From Streptomyces sp. A3M-1-3 (lineage in GTDB: Bacteria > Actinomycetota > Actinomycetes > Streptomycetales > Streptomycetaceae), in the NCBI RefSeq assembly GCF_024213665.1, contig NZ_JANAVP010000017.1, forward strand, positions 100,423 through 164,422: 64,000 bases of DNA. The letters are read 5' to 3'. The notes beneath the pieces are model-generated. The model was given only the letters and a program-made list of their open reading frames with translations. It did no database searches and had not been told where the DNA came from. Below, piece after piece: positions 27,340 to 35,722 of the stretch. The position numbers and the translations under genes are program-made. Position 1 is the first letter of the stretch. Every line of letters starts with the position of its first letter.

Positions 27340-27689
27340 TGGGTCAGACGCATGCCGGGCGGCTGCTGCCGTGGACCGGGCCGGAGGGTAAGCCGTGCTA
27401 TCTCGTCGGCGACGGGAGGGGGTACCTGTCCCGTGTCGCCGACAACGTGGAGGACGTACAGCTAGGCATGGGCGCTGACCTTCTCGATCACGTGGCCGAA
27501 GTGCTCGGCGATGAAAGGGCGACGGTCGTCGAACTCCGATTCATTGCAGCTCGGTTGACCGAGGCCTTGAGTGACGCGCTACGCGTGGCGGAGAGCCGTG
27601 GCGAACGCCTGCCGGCACCGGAGTACGACGGTCCGGGCGAGACCGACGGCGATGACGGTCCTGCGCTCTCGGCAGAGGCGTTCGGGTGA
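27339..27689 (+). CDS. Small hypothetical protein, second of three linked genes
   Basis: 116 residues. ATG 27339 overlaps the previous stop. N-terminal strand-rich part (GRLLPWTGPEGKPCYLVGDG) then a helical part (DLLDHVAEVLGDERATVVEL; ARLTEALSDALRVAESRGE) and an acidic tail. No catalytic motif. Translationally coupled to both neighbours. Confidence 0.7.
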   Translation: MGQTHAGRLLPWTGPEGKPCYLVGDGRGYLSRVADNVEDVQLGMGADLLDHVAEVLGDERATVVELRFIAARLTEALSDALRVAESRGERLPAPEYDGPGETDGDDGPALSAEAFG

Positions 27690-27937
27690 GCGCCATGGTG
27701 ACTAAATCCGTGTACCGGTTCGCAGATTGGACGCTGAGTCTCGATCTCTCCGGGAGTGGGCCGATCTTCGAGGCTGAGTGCACGAGCTGCGGGGAGTTGT
27801 CCGGAGCATCTGACGGCAAAGATGCGCCTGAGGTGTGGTGCCTGCGACATGCGGGCCGCTCCGGTCATACGGGATTTCGGGCCGTGGTGACCTCGTTCTT
27901 CCGAGCCACCAGTCACGACGGTTTCCACGCGGACTGA
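27686..27937 (+). CDS. DUF7848-like small protein
   Basis: 83 residues. GTG 27686 overlaps the previous stop (GTGA). FADWTLSLDL, then a Cys pair in FEAECTSCGELS and a Cys-His pair in VWCLRHAGRSGHTGF followed by RAVVTSFFRA are the pattern of DUF7848 proteins, small putative zinc-binding actinomycete proteins. Last gene before a strong terminator. Confidence 0.7.
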   Translation: MSAMVTKSVYRFADWTLSLDLSGSGPIFEAECTSCGELSGASDGKDAPEVWCLRHAGRSGHTGFRAVVTSFFRATSHDGFHAD

Positions 27938-27978
27938 CGCCCTGACTCGCCGGGACAGCCACAAAACCGCATAAGCAA

Positions 27979-28021
27979 GTCGGACCACCCCTCGCCTGGA
28001 CAGCTTCCGGGGTGGTCCGAC
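27979..28021 (+). terminator. Terminator after the DUF7848-like gene
   Basis: Perfect 13-bp inverted repeat (gtcggaccacccc / ggggtggtccgac) with a 17-nt loop. A second, weaker stem (ccccggtgcc / ggtaccgggg) follows at 28041-28063. Confidence 0.85.
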
Positions 28022-28096
28022 GGAGAGTCCCTGTTCAGGACCCCGGTGCCGATGGTACCGGGGCTGTCGTCGTTTGCTGATTCGGATCGGTGGCCA

Positions 28097-28402
28097 ATGA
28101 CGACGTCAAGCCAGCCTGAGAGAAGGGGACTTGAGCTGATGCACGGCCCTGGCGGTGTGAGTTTTGAAGGTGAGGAGTCGGACCCTGACGCGGTGCTGTG
28201 GGTGCGTGGTGTGGACTACATCGCCGGCTGGCGGGAGGCGGGGTATGCGCTCGCGGAGCTGTCAGGGGCCCTGGCCACGGCGGGCGTGCCTTCCGGTGAC
28301 GTGGCGATGCGGCGCTGCACGGCTGGCCAGGCTCCTTGGCACCTCCGGATCGGACGCTGGTTAGGCACTGCTGGGCGGAGTATGGAACTACCTTTGCCTT
28401 GA
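28097..28402 (+). CDS. Hypothetical protein
   Basis: 101 residues from ATG 28097 (or 60 fewer bases from ATG 28139). Central part DAVLWVRGVDYIAGWREAGY and AELSGALATAGVPSGDVAMR reads as a compact domain; the last 15 residues are less plausible. No family recognised. Confidence 0.5.
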   Translation: MTTSSQPERRGLELMHGPGGVSFEGEESDPDAVLWVRGVDYIAGWREAGYALAELSGALATAGVPSGDVAMRRCTAGQAPWHLRIGRWLGTAGRSMELPLP

Positions 28403-28734
28403 AGTGGCCGACCCGGCTGCGCCTGATATGCAGGAAGGGCTGTGCCAATTATTCACCGTTAGGATGGCCGCATTCTTGAAGCCGGCGGCTGTGTGGGGTA
28501 CTCGCCTTGGATGGCGGGCCAGCTGCTGGTGGTAGCGATTCGAGCACCGGCTTAGAGGGTCGGATCCTCGGAGGGTGATTAATTAGGATTTGTGGCTGCC
28601 TGGAGACCTTAAAGCCCTTCGCTGTGTGATTTAGGTCATACCCATGCCGCTTGACGGTAACCACTTACGCAGTCAAGATCATTTCGGGGAGCACCACACT
28701 GATGCGTTTACGACCAACGTTACAAGGAGAAGCT
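28403..28734. other. AT-richer intergenic stretch
   Basis: No gene seen. GC content is well below the genome norm and the stretch contains taattaggat-type strings. It should hold the promoter of the secreted-protein gene, but no clear -35/-10 pair stands out. Confidence 0.5.
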
Positions 28735-29160
28735 ATGCGCATTTCGGCTTCCAATGTTGCGGCAATTGCCGCCTTGGCTCTCATTCCGACTATTGCCGGG
28801 GTTTCTTCGGCCACCGCCGGGGGTGCAGCAGTTCAGGGATACTGGAATTGCCCCAGCAATGGATACATCACGCCGGGTGACCGGTGCACCCAGTTGACCA
28901 ATGGCGTGCTCAAGGTCAGCCTGGGTGATAATGGAAGCTACGTCGATTCCGGCTATGAGAAGACCGGTGGTAGCGCGGTCACTGCGAAAGTAGGATTCCT
29001 GCGAACTGGGACGAATCGCTGGGCTGCCAGCCAGACAATGAAGGCGGGCCTTATCTATAGAAAGAATTGGTCGCCGGTTGCATCCCCCTGTTCTCCCACC
29101 AACGGCCTCCTGTACTCCGGTGGTACTACCTACCAGACGCCGGCCGCCGACACCTGCTGA
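28735..29160 (+). CDS. Small secreted protein of unknown function
   Basis: 141 residues with a Sec signal peptide: MRISASNVAAIAALALIPTI followed by a small-residue cleavage region (SSATAGGA) near residue 30. AAGGAG 6-7 nt upstream fixes ATG 28735. The mature part has four Cys (WNCPSNG, GDRCTQL, SPCSPTNG and a terminal Cys), suggesting two disulfides in a beta-rich fold. Codon use is less GC-biased than the flanking chromosome. A terminator follows at once. Confidence 0.7.
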   Translation: MRISASNVAAIAALALIPTIAGVSSATAGGAAVQGYWNCPSNGYITPGDRCTQLTNGVLKVSLGDNGSYVDSGYEKTGGSAVTAKVGFLRTGTNRWAASQTMKAGLIYRKNWSPVASPCSPTNGLLYSGGTTYQTPAADTC

Positions 29161-29174
29161 ACACTGACGTCATG

Positions 29175-29208
29175 CACCCCTGAGTCGAAAAGCCAAGGCT
29201 CAGGGGTG
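29175..29208 (+). terminator. Terminator after the secreted-protein gene
   Basis: Perfect 10-bp inverted repeat (cacccctgag / ctcaggggtg), 14-nt loop, 15 nt past the stop. Confidence 0.8.
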
Positions 29209-29259
29209 TACGCATAACTTCCCACCTATTTCTCTCAGCTCGTCAGGAAGAATCCCCCA

Positions 29260-29874
29260 GTGTTGTATGCCGTGTTTCGAGGACATGAATCCTTCATATT
29301 CTTGGCGATCTTGACTACTGTGGTGCTTGCTTGCTTTGGATACAAGGTCGCGCGTACACGCGGGGACCGGCCTGGTATGCATGCACTTTTCGTTGCGGCG
29401 ATAACCGGCGTGATTTGCCTGACGCTATGGACTACAGGTGGAGGATCAAGGCAACCGAGAACCTGTGTCGTCAATCGTGACCTCCTAGAGCCTTTCACCA
29501 CAGAGCAAGGGCTGCTCAACGCGGGTATGTTCGTTCCGGTTGGCCTGCTCGGAGTGCTGGCCACAAGGCGAGTTCTCGGCCCACTCGTTGCGGGTTTTCT
29601 TTTGACTCTTACTATCGAAACCTTGCAAGGCGCTCTTTCCTTCCTAGGGCGCGGCTGCGATACGAGTGATCTCCAGATGAATTCCCTGGGTGTTGGTGTT
29701 GGGGTGATCTGTGGATGGCTGGTGAGCCACCTGGAGACGCGTGGCGGCAAATTCCGGGAACCTATGAAACGTTCCAATACTGTCGCTGCCACCGGTGTCT
29801 TCGTTGCCCTGGTGGCGACATGGTTTGCGTTCATAACTCCGCAATCGGTCTCTCACACTCTCGCCCAGCGCTGA
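29260..29874 (+). CDS. VanZ-family membrane protein (probable 5' part of a frameshifted gene)
   Basis: A 204-residue frame from GTG 29260 (AGGAAG about 10 nt upstream). TM segments near residues 10-30, 42-58, 85-105 and 108-120; VanZ core NAGMFVPVGLLGVLATRR, then LTIETLQGALSFLGRGCDTS and LQMNSLGVGVGVICGW. A last TM (AATGVFVALVATWFAFITP) is followed by the stop at 29872. The +1 frame is open from 29837 and encodes SAEQEEAAREAIRDAFGDHY leading straight into the next frame, so the two are probably one protein: membrane domain plus outside domain. Confidence 0.75.
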   Translation: MLYAVFRGHESFIFLAILTTVVLACFGYKVARTRGDRPGMHALFVAAITGVICLTLWTTGGGSRQPRTCVVNRDLLEPFTTEQGLLNAGMFVPVGLLGVLATRRVLGPLVAGFLLTLTIETLQGALSFLGRGCDTSDLQMNSLGVGVGVICGWLVSHLETRGGKFREPMKRSNTVAATGVFVALVATWFAFITPQSVSHTLAQR

Positions 29875-29977
29875 ACAAGAAGAAGCTGCCCGAGAAGCTA
29901 TCCGTGATGCTTTTGGAGACCACTACAAGATTCGACAAATTAACTTCGCCGAGGGGCCGAACGGGACCGGCACGGTC

Positions 29978-30589
29978 ATGGCATCGTTTGCCGAAGGATT
30001 TGCTGAGCTCGATTGGCCTGGCCGAAATAGATTCAGCGCAAGTCTCGACATATCTGACGCCGGGAAGCCGAGCGGGTATCCCATCCCCGGAGTCCACCGC
30101 CCTCCTGCAGGCAACGAAGAAGCCCAGCGGCTTGCGCTTAAGTACGCCCAAGCACATGCACCGTGGGGAATCGGCGAGTCATCGACCGTTACCACCCCCG
30201 TGGGGCCTAATGCAAGCCTAGGATGGATGACTAGCTGGCGACGCCGAAATGCTAACGGTGTTCTCATGCCCATGCGACTTGACATTCAAGTAGACCGATC
30301 CGGCAGGGTATCTCAGCTCATTATGCTGAATGTGAAAGATCCAGAACTTCCATCGCCTCAGGTCGAAAAAGGATCTGCGATTTCAACCTTGCTGACAAAA
30401 GCGGACTCGGTACACGTTAAGCATGGCGTGCCAGTAGTAGAGTTGGTTGCCAAAAAAGAACGCGGCGAGTGGCGGCAGCAGTGGTTCATTACCATACCCA
30501 CAGCGAAAGACGTTATTATCGGCAGCGTGGACGCTATGTCCGGGGCAGTGATTAAGTTTAATCGGCACGCTGACAGCCTTGATGATTAG
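29978..30589 (+). CDS. C-terminal extracytoplasmic domain, probably belonging to the VanZ gene
   Basis: From the first ATG (29978) 203 residues, but the coding pattern in this frame begins at about 29840 inside the VanZ 3' end with no start codon in between. Contents: FAELDWPGRNRFSASLDI, then a helix (EEAQRLALKYAQAHAPWG) and strands ending WRQQWFITIPTAKDVIIGSV. The overall pattern is like PepSY-type outer domains. If not fused, it would be a soluble protein of unknown role. Low GC3 compared with the chromosome. Confidence 0.6.
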   Translation: MASFAEGFAELDWPGRNRFSASLDISDAGKPSGYPIPGVHRPPAGNEEAQRLALKYAQAHAPWGIGESSTVTTPVGPNASLGWMTSWRRRNANGVLMPMRLDIQVDRSGRVSQLIMLNVKDPELPSPQVEKGSAISTLLTKADSVHVKHGVPVVELVAKKERGEWRQQWFITIPTAKDVIIGSVDAMSGAVIKFNRHADSLDD

Positions 30590-30727
30590 GCGGCTGAACT
30601 GACGCCTTGTCTCGGTATCGGGAGGCGGAGACCTACGGTGCGGTGAGCCTAGACAGCTCCACTGCACCGGAGATCTCCGCCATACGCCTGATCTCCGAGT
30701 GGTTAATACCCTCGTGGTCAGTCGCTC

Positions 30728-31627
30728 TTAATCCAGCAGGTTGGCTTTTGTCTCTACGCGGTCCGTGTCGAAACCGCGCCCCTTCCGCGTGGGCGGGTGA
30801 ATGATGACTGCGGAAAACAGGAAGCGGTAGATGGCATTGAGTCGGCTGTAGTTTTCGGCCTTCTCCAACTGCGTCCAGTTCGCCCCGGCGTTCGGTCCCG
30901 CGATGCCCTCAAGCACTGCAACGGGGCGGAGTACGGTACGGCGCTGACGCTCCTTGATTCGCTTCACGATGTCCGCCCTCATGGCCTTGTACTCGGCTGT
31001 GGTGAAGTCGTCGTCAGAGAGCCAGAGCTGATTCAGCTCCTTGAGGCGTTGCTGATCCTTCTCGTCTGCTTCCACGTCAGCCTCTGAACGGGTGGTCGAC
31101 GCCGGTTCGCGGCCGGATACGTCAAGCTCCGTCAGGACACCGATCGCCACATCACGCATGAACGCTTCGAGCGGTCTGGCTGATACGGAACGGCCGCACT
31201 TCTGCTCACCGTTGAGGTTCGCTCGTGTGCATCGGTAGTAGGCGTACCTGCCGCCGTTCGTGCCGGCTATGCACATGCCGCACGTGCATGTGGCCACGCC
31301 GCGCAGGACGTAGTACCGGTTCGGTCGCTTTTGCTCTGTCTCGATCGTCGCGGCCCGGTGACTCCTGAGTTCCTGGACCTCGGCCCACTGGCCGCGATCG
31401 ATGATGGCGGGCCAAGTGCCTACGCCGATTTCTTCGCCGAGATGGAAGCGGATTCCCGCCACGAAGTGGGAGGAAAGCAGGTTGCGGACGTTGTCCTGCT
31501 CCCAGACCTTGCCCTTGGATGCAGGCACCTTACGGTCCCTGAGGTCCTGGGCGATGCCAGCGGGCGAGTCTCCATCGAGGTAGCGGCGGAAGACCTCGCG
31601 GACGATCTCCGCTTCTTCCTCTACCAA
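30728..31627 (-). pseudogene. Large serine recombinase lacking its catalytic domain
   Basis: 299 residues from TTG 31627. It begins at the recombinase domain (EEAEIVREVFRRYLDGDSPA; GKVWEQDNVRNLLSSHFVAG) and has the zinc-ribbon domain (CTCGMCIAG ... YRCTRANLNGEQKCG) and C-terminal coiled-coil part. The N-terminal resolvase domain with the catalytic Ser, about 150-170 residues, is absent: directly upstream lies EamA coding sequence. The product cannot recombine DNA by itself. Confidence 0.82.
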
Positions 31628-31633
31628 CGTACG

Positions 31634-31811
31634 GCCAGGCCCCGGCGGCCGGCAGCGGCACGAAGCAGGCCAGTACGAGACCGATGACCGCCCCGCCGCC
31701 CGCCATCAGCGTGAAGGCGACCAGCTGGTCCCGGATGCCGTGCGCGATGGCGTTCCAACTGGCGTGCGTGACCGCGGCGATGAGGACGGCCGCCGCGACG
31801 AGTACGCTCAC
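31634..31811 (-). pseudogene. EamA (DMT) transporter gene, 5' fragment
   Basis: GTG 31811 overlaps the stop of the YbaK-like gene (GTGA). About 59 residues remain: SVLVAAAVLIAAVTHASWNA and LVAFTLMAGGGAVIGLVLAC are the first two TM segments of an EamA transporter. The reading frame is cut near 31634 by the recombinase fragment. With the 3' piece at 24913-25036 only about 100 of some 290 codons survive. Confidence 0.75.
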
Positions 31812-32323
31812 GCGGTGCGCTCGCGCCGCTCGCGCACGTCCACCAGCGTGCCGCCCGCGTGCGCGATCAGCGTCTTGGGCTCCAGCGGGAAGACCGTGTG
31901 CGGGGTGCCGGCCGCCGCCCACACCACCTCGTGGTCGAGCAGCCCCCGGTCGGCGAGTACCCGCGTCCGGGTGCGGTGGCCGAAGGGCGGTACGCCGCCG
32001 ATGGCGTAACCGGTGGTTTCCCGTACCAGGTCCGCGTCCGCGCGCCCCACCGTCCCGGCGCCCAACTCCCTTCGTACCGCTTCCACATCCACCCGCGAGG
32101 AGCCGTCCATCAGGACGAGGACGGGAACACCGTCCGCCGCGAAGATCAGCGACTTCACGATCTGGCTGAGCGCGCAGCCGATCGCGGCGGCGGCCTCCGC
32201 GGCCGTACGGGTGCCGTCGGGGAAGCGGCGGACCTCCACATCCAGGTCCAGCTGCCTCAGCGCCTCGGCGAACCGTGGGTGGATGACAGATTCTTCAGCG
32301 GCGGCGCTTTCGGGAGTGCTCAT
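31808..32323 (-). CDS. YbaK/EbsC-family aminoacyl-tRNA deacylase-like protein
   Basis: 171 residues, ATG 32323. The YbaK/ProX fold hydrolyses mischarged aminoacyl-tRNA (Cys-tRNA(Pro) type). Core motifs: IGCALSQIVKSLIFAADG with the key Lys, VDVEAVRRELG, ETTGYAIGGVPPFGH and VWAAAGTPHTVF. It was translationally coupled to an EamA transporter gene that is now interrupted. Confidence 0.85.
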   Translation of the reverse strand: MSTPESAAAEESVIHPRFAEALRQLDLDVEVRRFPDGTRTAAEAAAAIGCALSQIVKSLIFAADGVPVLVLMDGSSRVDVEAVRRELGAGTVGRADADLVRETTGYAIGGVPPFGHRTRTRVLADRGLLDHEVVWAAAGTPHTVFPLEPKTLIAHAGGTLVDVRERRERTA

Positions 32324-32379
32324 GGCCTGCACGCTAGCGCTCGGTGTACGGGCCACGCGAACGCGTTCCGGCCGGCCCG

Positions 32380-33989
32380 TCAGTTGCCGGCCCGCAGCAC
32401 CGTCGCCACGATCGGCCCGGCCGCGTCGCCGCCGTGCCCGCCCTTCTCGACGACGGCGGCCACCGCCAGATCGCCGGAGTATCCGGTGAACCAGCTGTTG
32501 GGCTGGGCGTTTCCGTCGATCTCGGCGGAACCGGTCTTCGCCCCCTTCGGGGAAGGGACGCCGGCCATCGCAGGGGCGCCCGAGCCAGACGTCGCGGTCA
32601 GCTGCATCGCGCGGCGCAGGGCCATGGCGACGGAGGGCCTGAGGCCGTCCGCGCTCGCCAGCTGCCGGTCGTCCAGCGTCTGCGCGACGATCACCGGCTG
32701 ACGGAACCGGCCCGTCTGCGCCGTCGCGGTCACCGACGCCATGTTCAGCGGGCTCATCAGCACCTTGCCCTGGCCGATCATCGCGGCCGCACTGTCCTGC
32801 TTGCCGGTCACCGGCACGCTGCCGTCGAAGGACGGGACCCCGATACTCCACTCCCGGCCGATGCCGAAGAACCGGTCGGCGGCGTCGGTCAGGGACGCGT
32901 CGTCGATGGCGTCACTGGCGATCGGCTTGATGAAGGCGGTGTTGCACGACTGGGCGAAGCTCCGCTCGAAGGTGGAGTCCGTCAGCGCGAAGCCCCTCAG
33001 GTTGCGGAAGGTCTGGCCGTACCAGATGGCCGTCTTGGGGCAGGGCGCGCTGCCGCCGTACGACATCAGGCCCCTGTCGAGGTACAGCGCGGCCGTGACG
33101 ATCTTCATCGTCGAGCCGGGTGCCAGCTGCCCCTGGAACGCCGCGTTGTACCCGTCGGCGCGGTGGTTGGCGAACCCCAGGACATGGCCGGTGCTGGGCT
33201 CGATCGCCACCACCGACGACTCGCCGTACTTCTTGACCGCCCGTTCCGCCGCCTCCTGCACCTCGGCGTCCAGGGTCGTCTCCAGCTTCGCCGGCTTGCC
33301 CTCCGACAGGGTCAGCAGCGTCTGGTCGGGGCTGCCCTCGCCCATGCTGTCGATCCACAGCTCGACCCCTGGCTCGCCGCCCTCGGCCCGGTCGCCGTAC
33401 CGGGACCTGAGCTCGTCCAGGACCGGCCCGAGCGACGGGTACTTCTCCCTGGTGAGCGGCTGTCCGTCGCGGTCCACCGCCTCCAGGGACGGCGCCGAGG
33501 CCGTGCCGGTCTTCAGCTGCAGGCCGGGCGTCAGCTTGGGGTGGACCACCGCCGGTGCCCAGTCGACCAGCGCCTTGCCGGTCTGCACGCCGCGGACGAC
33601 CGTCAGTGCCGACTCGTACGTCCAGGGCTTGGTCGTGCCCTCGTACGACACCACGGCCTTGACGGTGACGGGACCTTCGCGCCGACCGCCGTGCCCGGCG
33701 TCAGGGTCACCTGCGAGACACGTACATCCGTGCGGTACGCGGCCAGCGCGGGCTGCGCCTCGGCCGCGTTGTTGGTGAGCCCGGACGCGGTGTTCACGTC
33801 CCCCTCCGCCCAGGCGGCGAGGAAGTCCTTCGCCGTCCGGTCGATCTCCTCGGCGGTGGGCGGGCCCGTCCTGGCCTCAACCGCTCCGCCGCCCGCCCCG
33901 CCCAGCACGCTGTACGCGCCGTAACCGACGCCGCTCGCCACGACCACGAACACGCCGCCGACGACGGCGACCTTCATCCCGCTCCGCAT
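32380..33989 (-). pseudogene. Penicillin-binding protein (transpeptidase) with a frameshift
   Basis: A class B PBP. ATG 33989 (GGAGGG 9 nt upstream) starts a signal-anchor (VAVVGGVFVVVASGVGYGAY) and an NTF2-like MecA_N domain (EEIDRTAKDFLAAWAEGDV). At about 33670 the frame breaks: AAGGTCCCGTCACC gives VPSPS, whereas one extra base would give the expected VPVTVKAVVSYEG, which continues in another frame to 32380. The transpeptidase part keeps all motifs: PGSTMKIV (SxxK), SQSCNTAF (SxN) and AKTGSAE (KTG). So a one-base deletion, or a sequence error, splits an otherwise intact gene. Confidence 0.85.
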
Positions 33990-34146
33990 CCCCGTAGTCC
34001 CTCCCCAGGACCCCGCACTGAACACGTTCAAAAAGGGGTACTTGCCCACACCATACGGTGCGTGAGCGGGCCAGGGTGATTCTGTTATCGGAACGGAACG
34101 GAACGGAACGATGCGGTGCCGCGCCTCGCCTACGCCACGGCGCGCC

Positions 34147-34314
34147 TCAACGGTCCGCGATGTCCTCGCGGAGGCCGTCGGAGAACTCCCACCACGACAG
34201 GGGGAGCCAGTCGCCGTTCACAAACGCATCGACAGTCGCGCCGCGACCGCGGACAGTAACCGTTGTTCCGGGCGGGTACGAGGTGCCGGACAGGCCGGGC
34301 ACCTGGACGAGCAA
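34147..34314 (-). CDS. Small hypothetical protein
   Basis: About 55 residues from TTG 34314: LVQVPGLSGTSYPPGTTV, then ATVDAFVNGDWLPLSWWEFS and an acidic end. Codon bias is good and the protein is strand-rich with three Trp. The start is uncertain because no good ATG/GTG lies in frame near 34314-34380. No family recognised. Confidence 0.5.
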   Translation of the reverse strand: MLVQVPGLSGTSYPPGTTVTVRGRGATVDAFVNGDWLPLSWWEFSDGLREDIADR

Positions 34315-34509
34315 GGTCCCGAGCCGTGTGCTTCCACGTGTCGCCCTCCCTTTCGTTTCCTCAGTGCCATAGTGCGATACCGGAGCGGGTATTCCTCCTG
34401 AGATTAGCGGTTTGACCCATCCAGCAGGCCGGAGAAGTATGAGAGATAGGTCACGTGAAAAGGGGTGGGCAATCATGCGTGCCCATCGCCGATCAGGAGG
34501 TGGCAACAA

Positions 34510-35643
34510 ATGAAAGCCGTCGTCTACAAGGGACCGTTCACCGTGGCGGTCGAGGATGTCGAGAAGCCCAGCATGCAACACCCGAACGACGTGATCGTAC
34601 GGATCACTTCCACCGCGATCTGTGGCTCGGACCTGCACATGTACGAAGGGCGTACGGCGGCCGAGCCCGGCATCGTGTTCGGTCACGAGAACATGGGAGT
34701 CATCGAGGAAGTCGGCCAGGGCGTCACCTCCCTCAAGGAGGGCGACCGTGTGGTCATCCCCTTCAATGTCGCCTGTGGGTTCTGCACTAATTGCGTCGAC
34801 GGATTCACCGGTTTCTGTCAGACCGTCAATCCGGGATTCGCGGGCGGCGCTTACGGCTATGTCGCCATGGGACCTTGGACGGGAGGCCAGGCCGAATATC
34901 TTCGCGTTCCCTATGCCGACTTCAACTGCCTGAAGCTGCCGCCGGGAAACGAGCACGAGAGCGACTTCATGCTGCTCGCCGACATCTTCCCCACCGGCTA
35001 CCACGGCTGTGAACTCGCGCAGGTCCGCCCGGGCGAGAGCGTTGCGGTGTACGGCGGCGGGCCGGTCGGGCTCATGGCCGCCTACTCGGCTCTGCTGCGC
35101 GGCGCGAGCAAGGTCTTCAGCGTCGACCGGGTTCCCGAGCGGCTGGAGAAGGCCCGGGAGATCGGCGCGATCCCGATCAACTTCGCCGAGGGCGACCCGG
35201 TGAAGCAAATCAAGGATCAGACAGAGGGCGTAGGCACGGACAAGGGCGTGGACGCCGTCGGCTACCAGGCGATGGCGCACGGCACGGACCGCGAGGAACC
35301 GGCGACCGTTCTGAACTCGCTCGTCGGCACGGTCCGGGCCACTGGTGCCCTCGGCATACCCGGCCTCTATGTCCCGGCAGACCCGGGAGGCCCTGACGAG
35401 CAGGCAAAGAAGGGCATGCTCCTCGTTTCGATCGGCAAGCTCTTCGAGAAGGGCCTACGGCTGGGTACGGGCCAGTGCAACGTGAAGCGCTACAACCGGT
35501 ACCTGCGCGACATGATCATCGAGGGCCGGGCGAAGCCGAGCTTCGTCGTCTCGCACGAACTCCCCCTGGACCAGGCCTCGTCGGCGTACGACAAGTTCGA
35601 CAAGCGCATCGAGGGCTACACGAAGGTCATCCTGCATCCGTAG
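34510..35643 (+). CDS. Zinc-dependent dehydrogenase, glutathione-independent formaldehyde dehydrogenase type
   Basis: A 377-residue medium-chain dehydrogenase. Catalytic zinc ligands in ICGSDLHMYEG and GHENMGVIEEVG; structural-zinc Cys set in ACGFCTNCVDGFTGFCQ; NAD Rossmann motif YGGGPVGLMAA near residue 180; the family's characteristic DAVGYQAMAHG region follows. AGGAGG 9 nt upstream supports ATG 34510. This subfamily oxidises formaldehyde or similar small aldehydes with NAD without glutathione. Monocistronic, with a strong terminator behind. Confidence 0.88.
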   Translation: MKAVVYKGPFTVAVEDVEKPSMQHPNDVIVRITSTAICGSDLHMYEGRTAAEPGIVFGHENMGVIEEVGQGVTSLKEGDRVVIPFNVACGFCTNCVDGFTGFCQTVNPGFAGGAYGYVAMGPWTGGQAEYLRVPYADFNCLKLPPGNEHESDFMLLADIFPTGYHGCELAQVRPGESVAVYGGGPVGLMAAYSALLRGASKVFSVDRVPERLEKAREIGAIPINFAEGDPVKQIKDQTEGVGTDKGVDAVGYQAMAHGTDREEPATVLNSLVGTVRATGALGIPGLYVPADPGGPDEQAKKGMLLVSIGKLFEKGLRLGTGQCNVKRYNRYLRDMIIEGRAKPSFVVSHELPLDQASSAYDKFDKRIEGYTKVILHP

Positions 35644-35659
35644 ACCACTAAAAACGATC

Positions 35660-35697
35660 ACGGCGGACACGACCCCAACAGGGGCCCTGTCCGCCGT
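35660..35697. terminator. Bidirectional terminator between the dehydrogenase and Pmt genes
   Basis: Perfect 10-bp inverted repeat (acggcggaca / tgtccgccgt) with an 18-nt loop that can pair further (ccc...ggg), lying between two convergent genes. Confidence 0.85.
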
Positions 35698-35722
35698 CGT
35701 TGCAGCTAGGACCGGGCAGGGC

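Larger units (their letters stand above)
25037..31633. mobile_element. Decayed integrated element inside an EamA gene
   Basis: The block between the two EamA fragments carries a truncated large serine recombinase at its right end, an XRE/TPR regulator with small linked genes, CutA, and a lower-GC stretch (about 28.4-30.7 kb). The right junction is sharp: EamA codons for AAGAWPYV run directly into recombinase codons for LVEEEAEIVREVF near 31633. No matching attachment-site repeat was found, as expected if one end was deleted. Boundaries are good to a few bases on the right and about 5 on the left. Confidence 0.7.

Noticed and set aside
28046..28096. Upstream start for the 28097 gene
   Set aside because: It lies inside the second terminator-like hairpin and adds residues with no coding bias.
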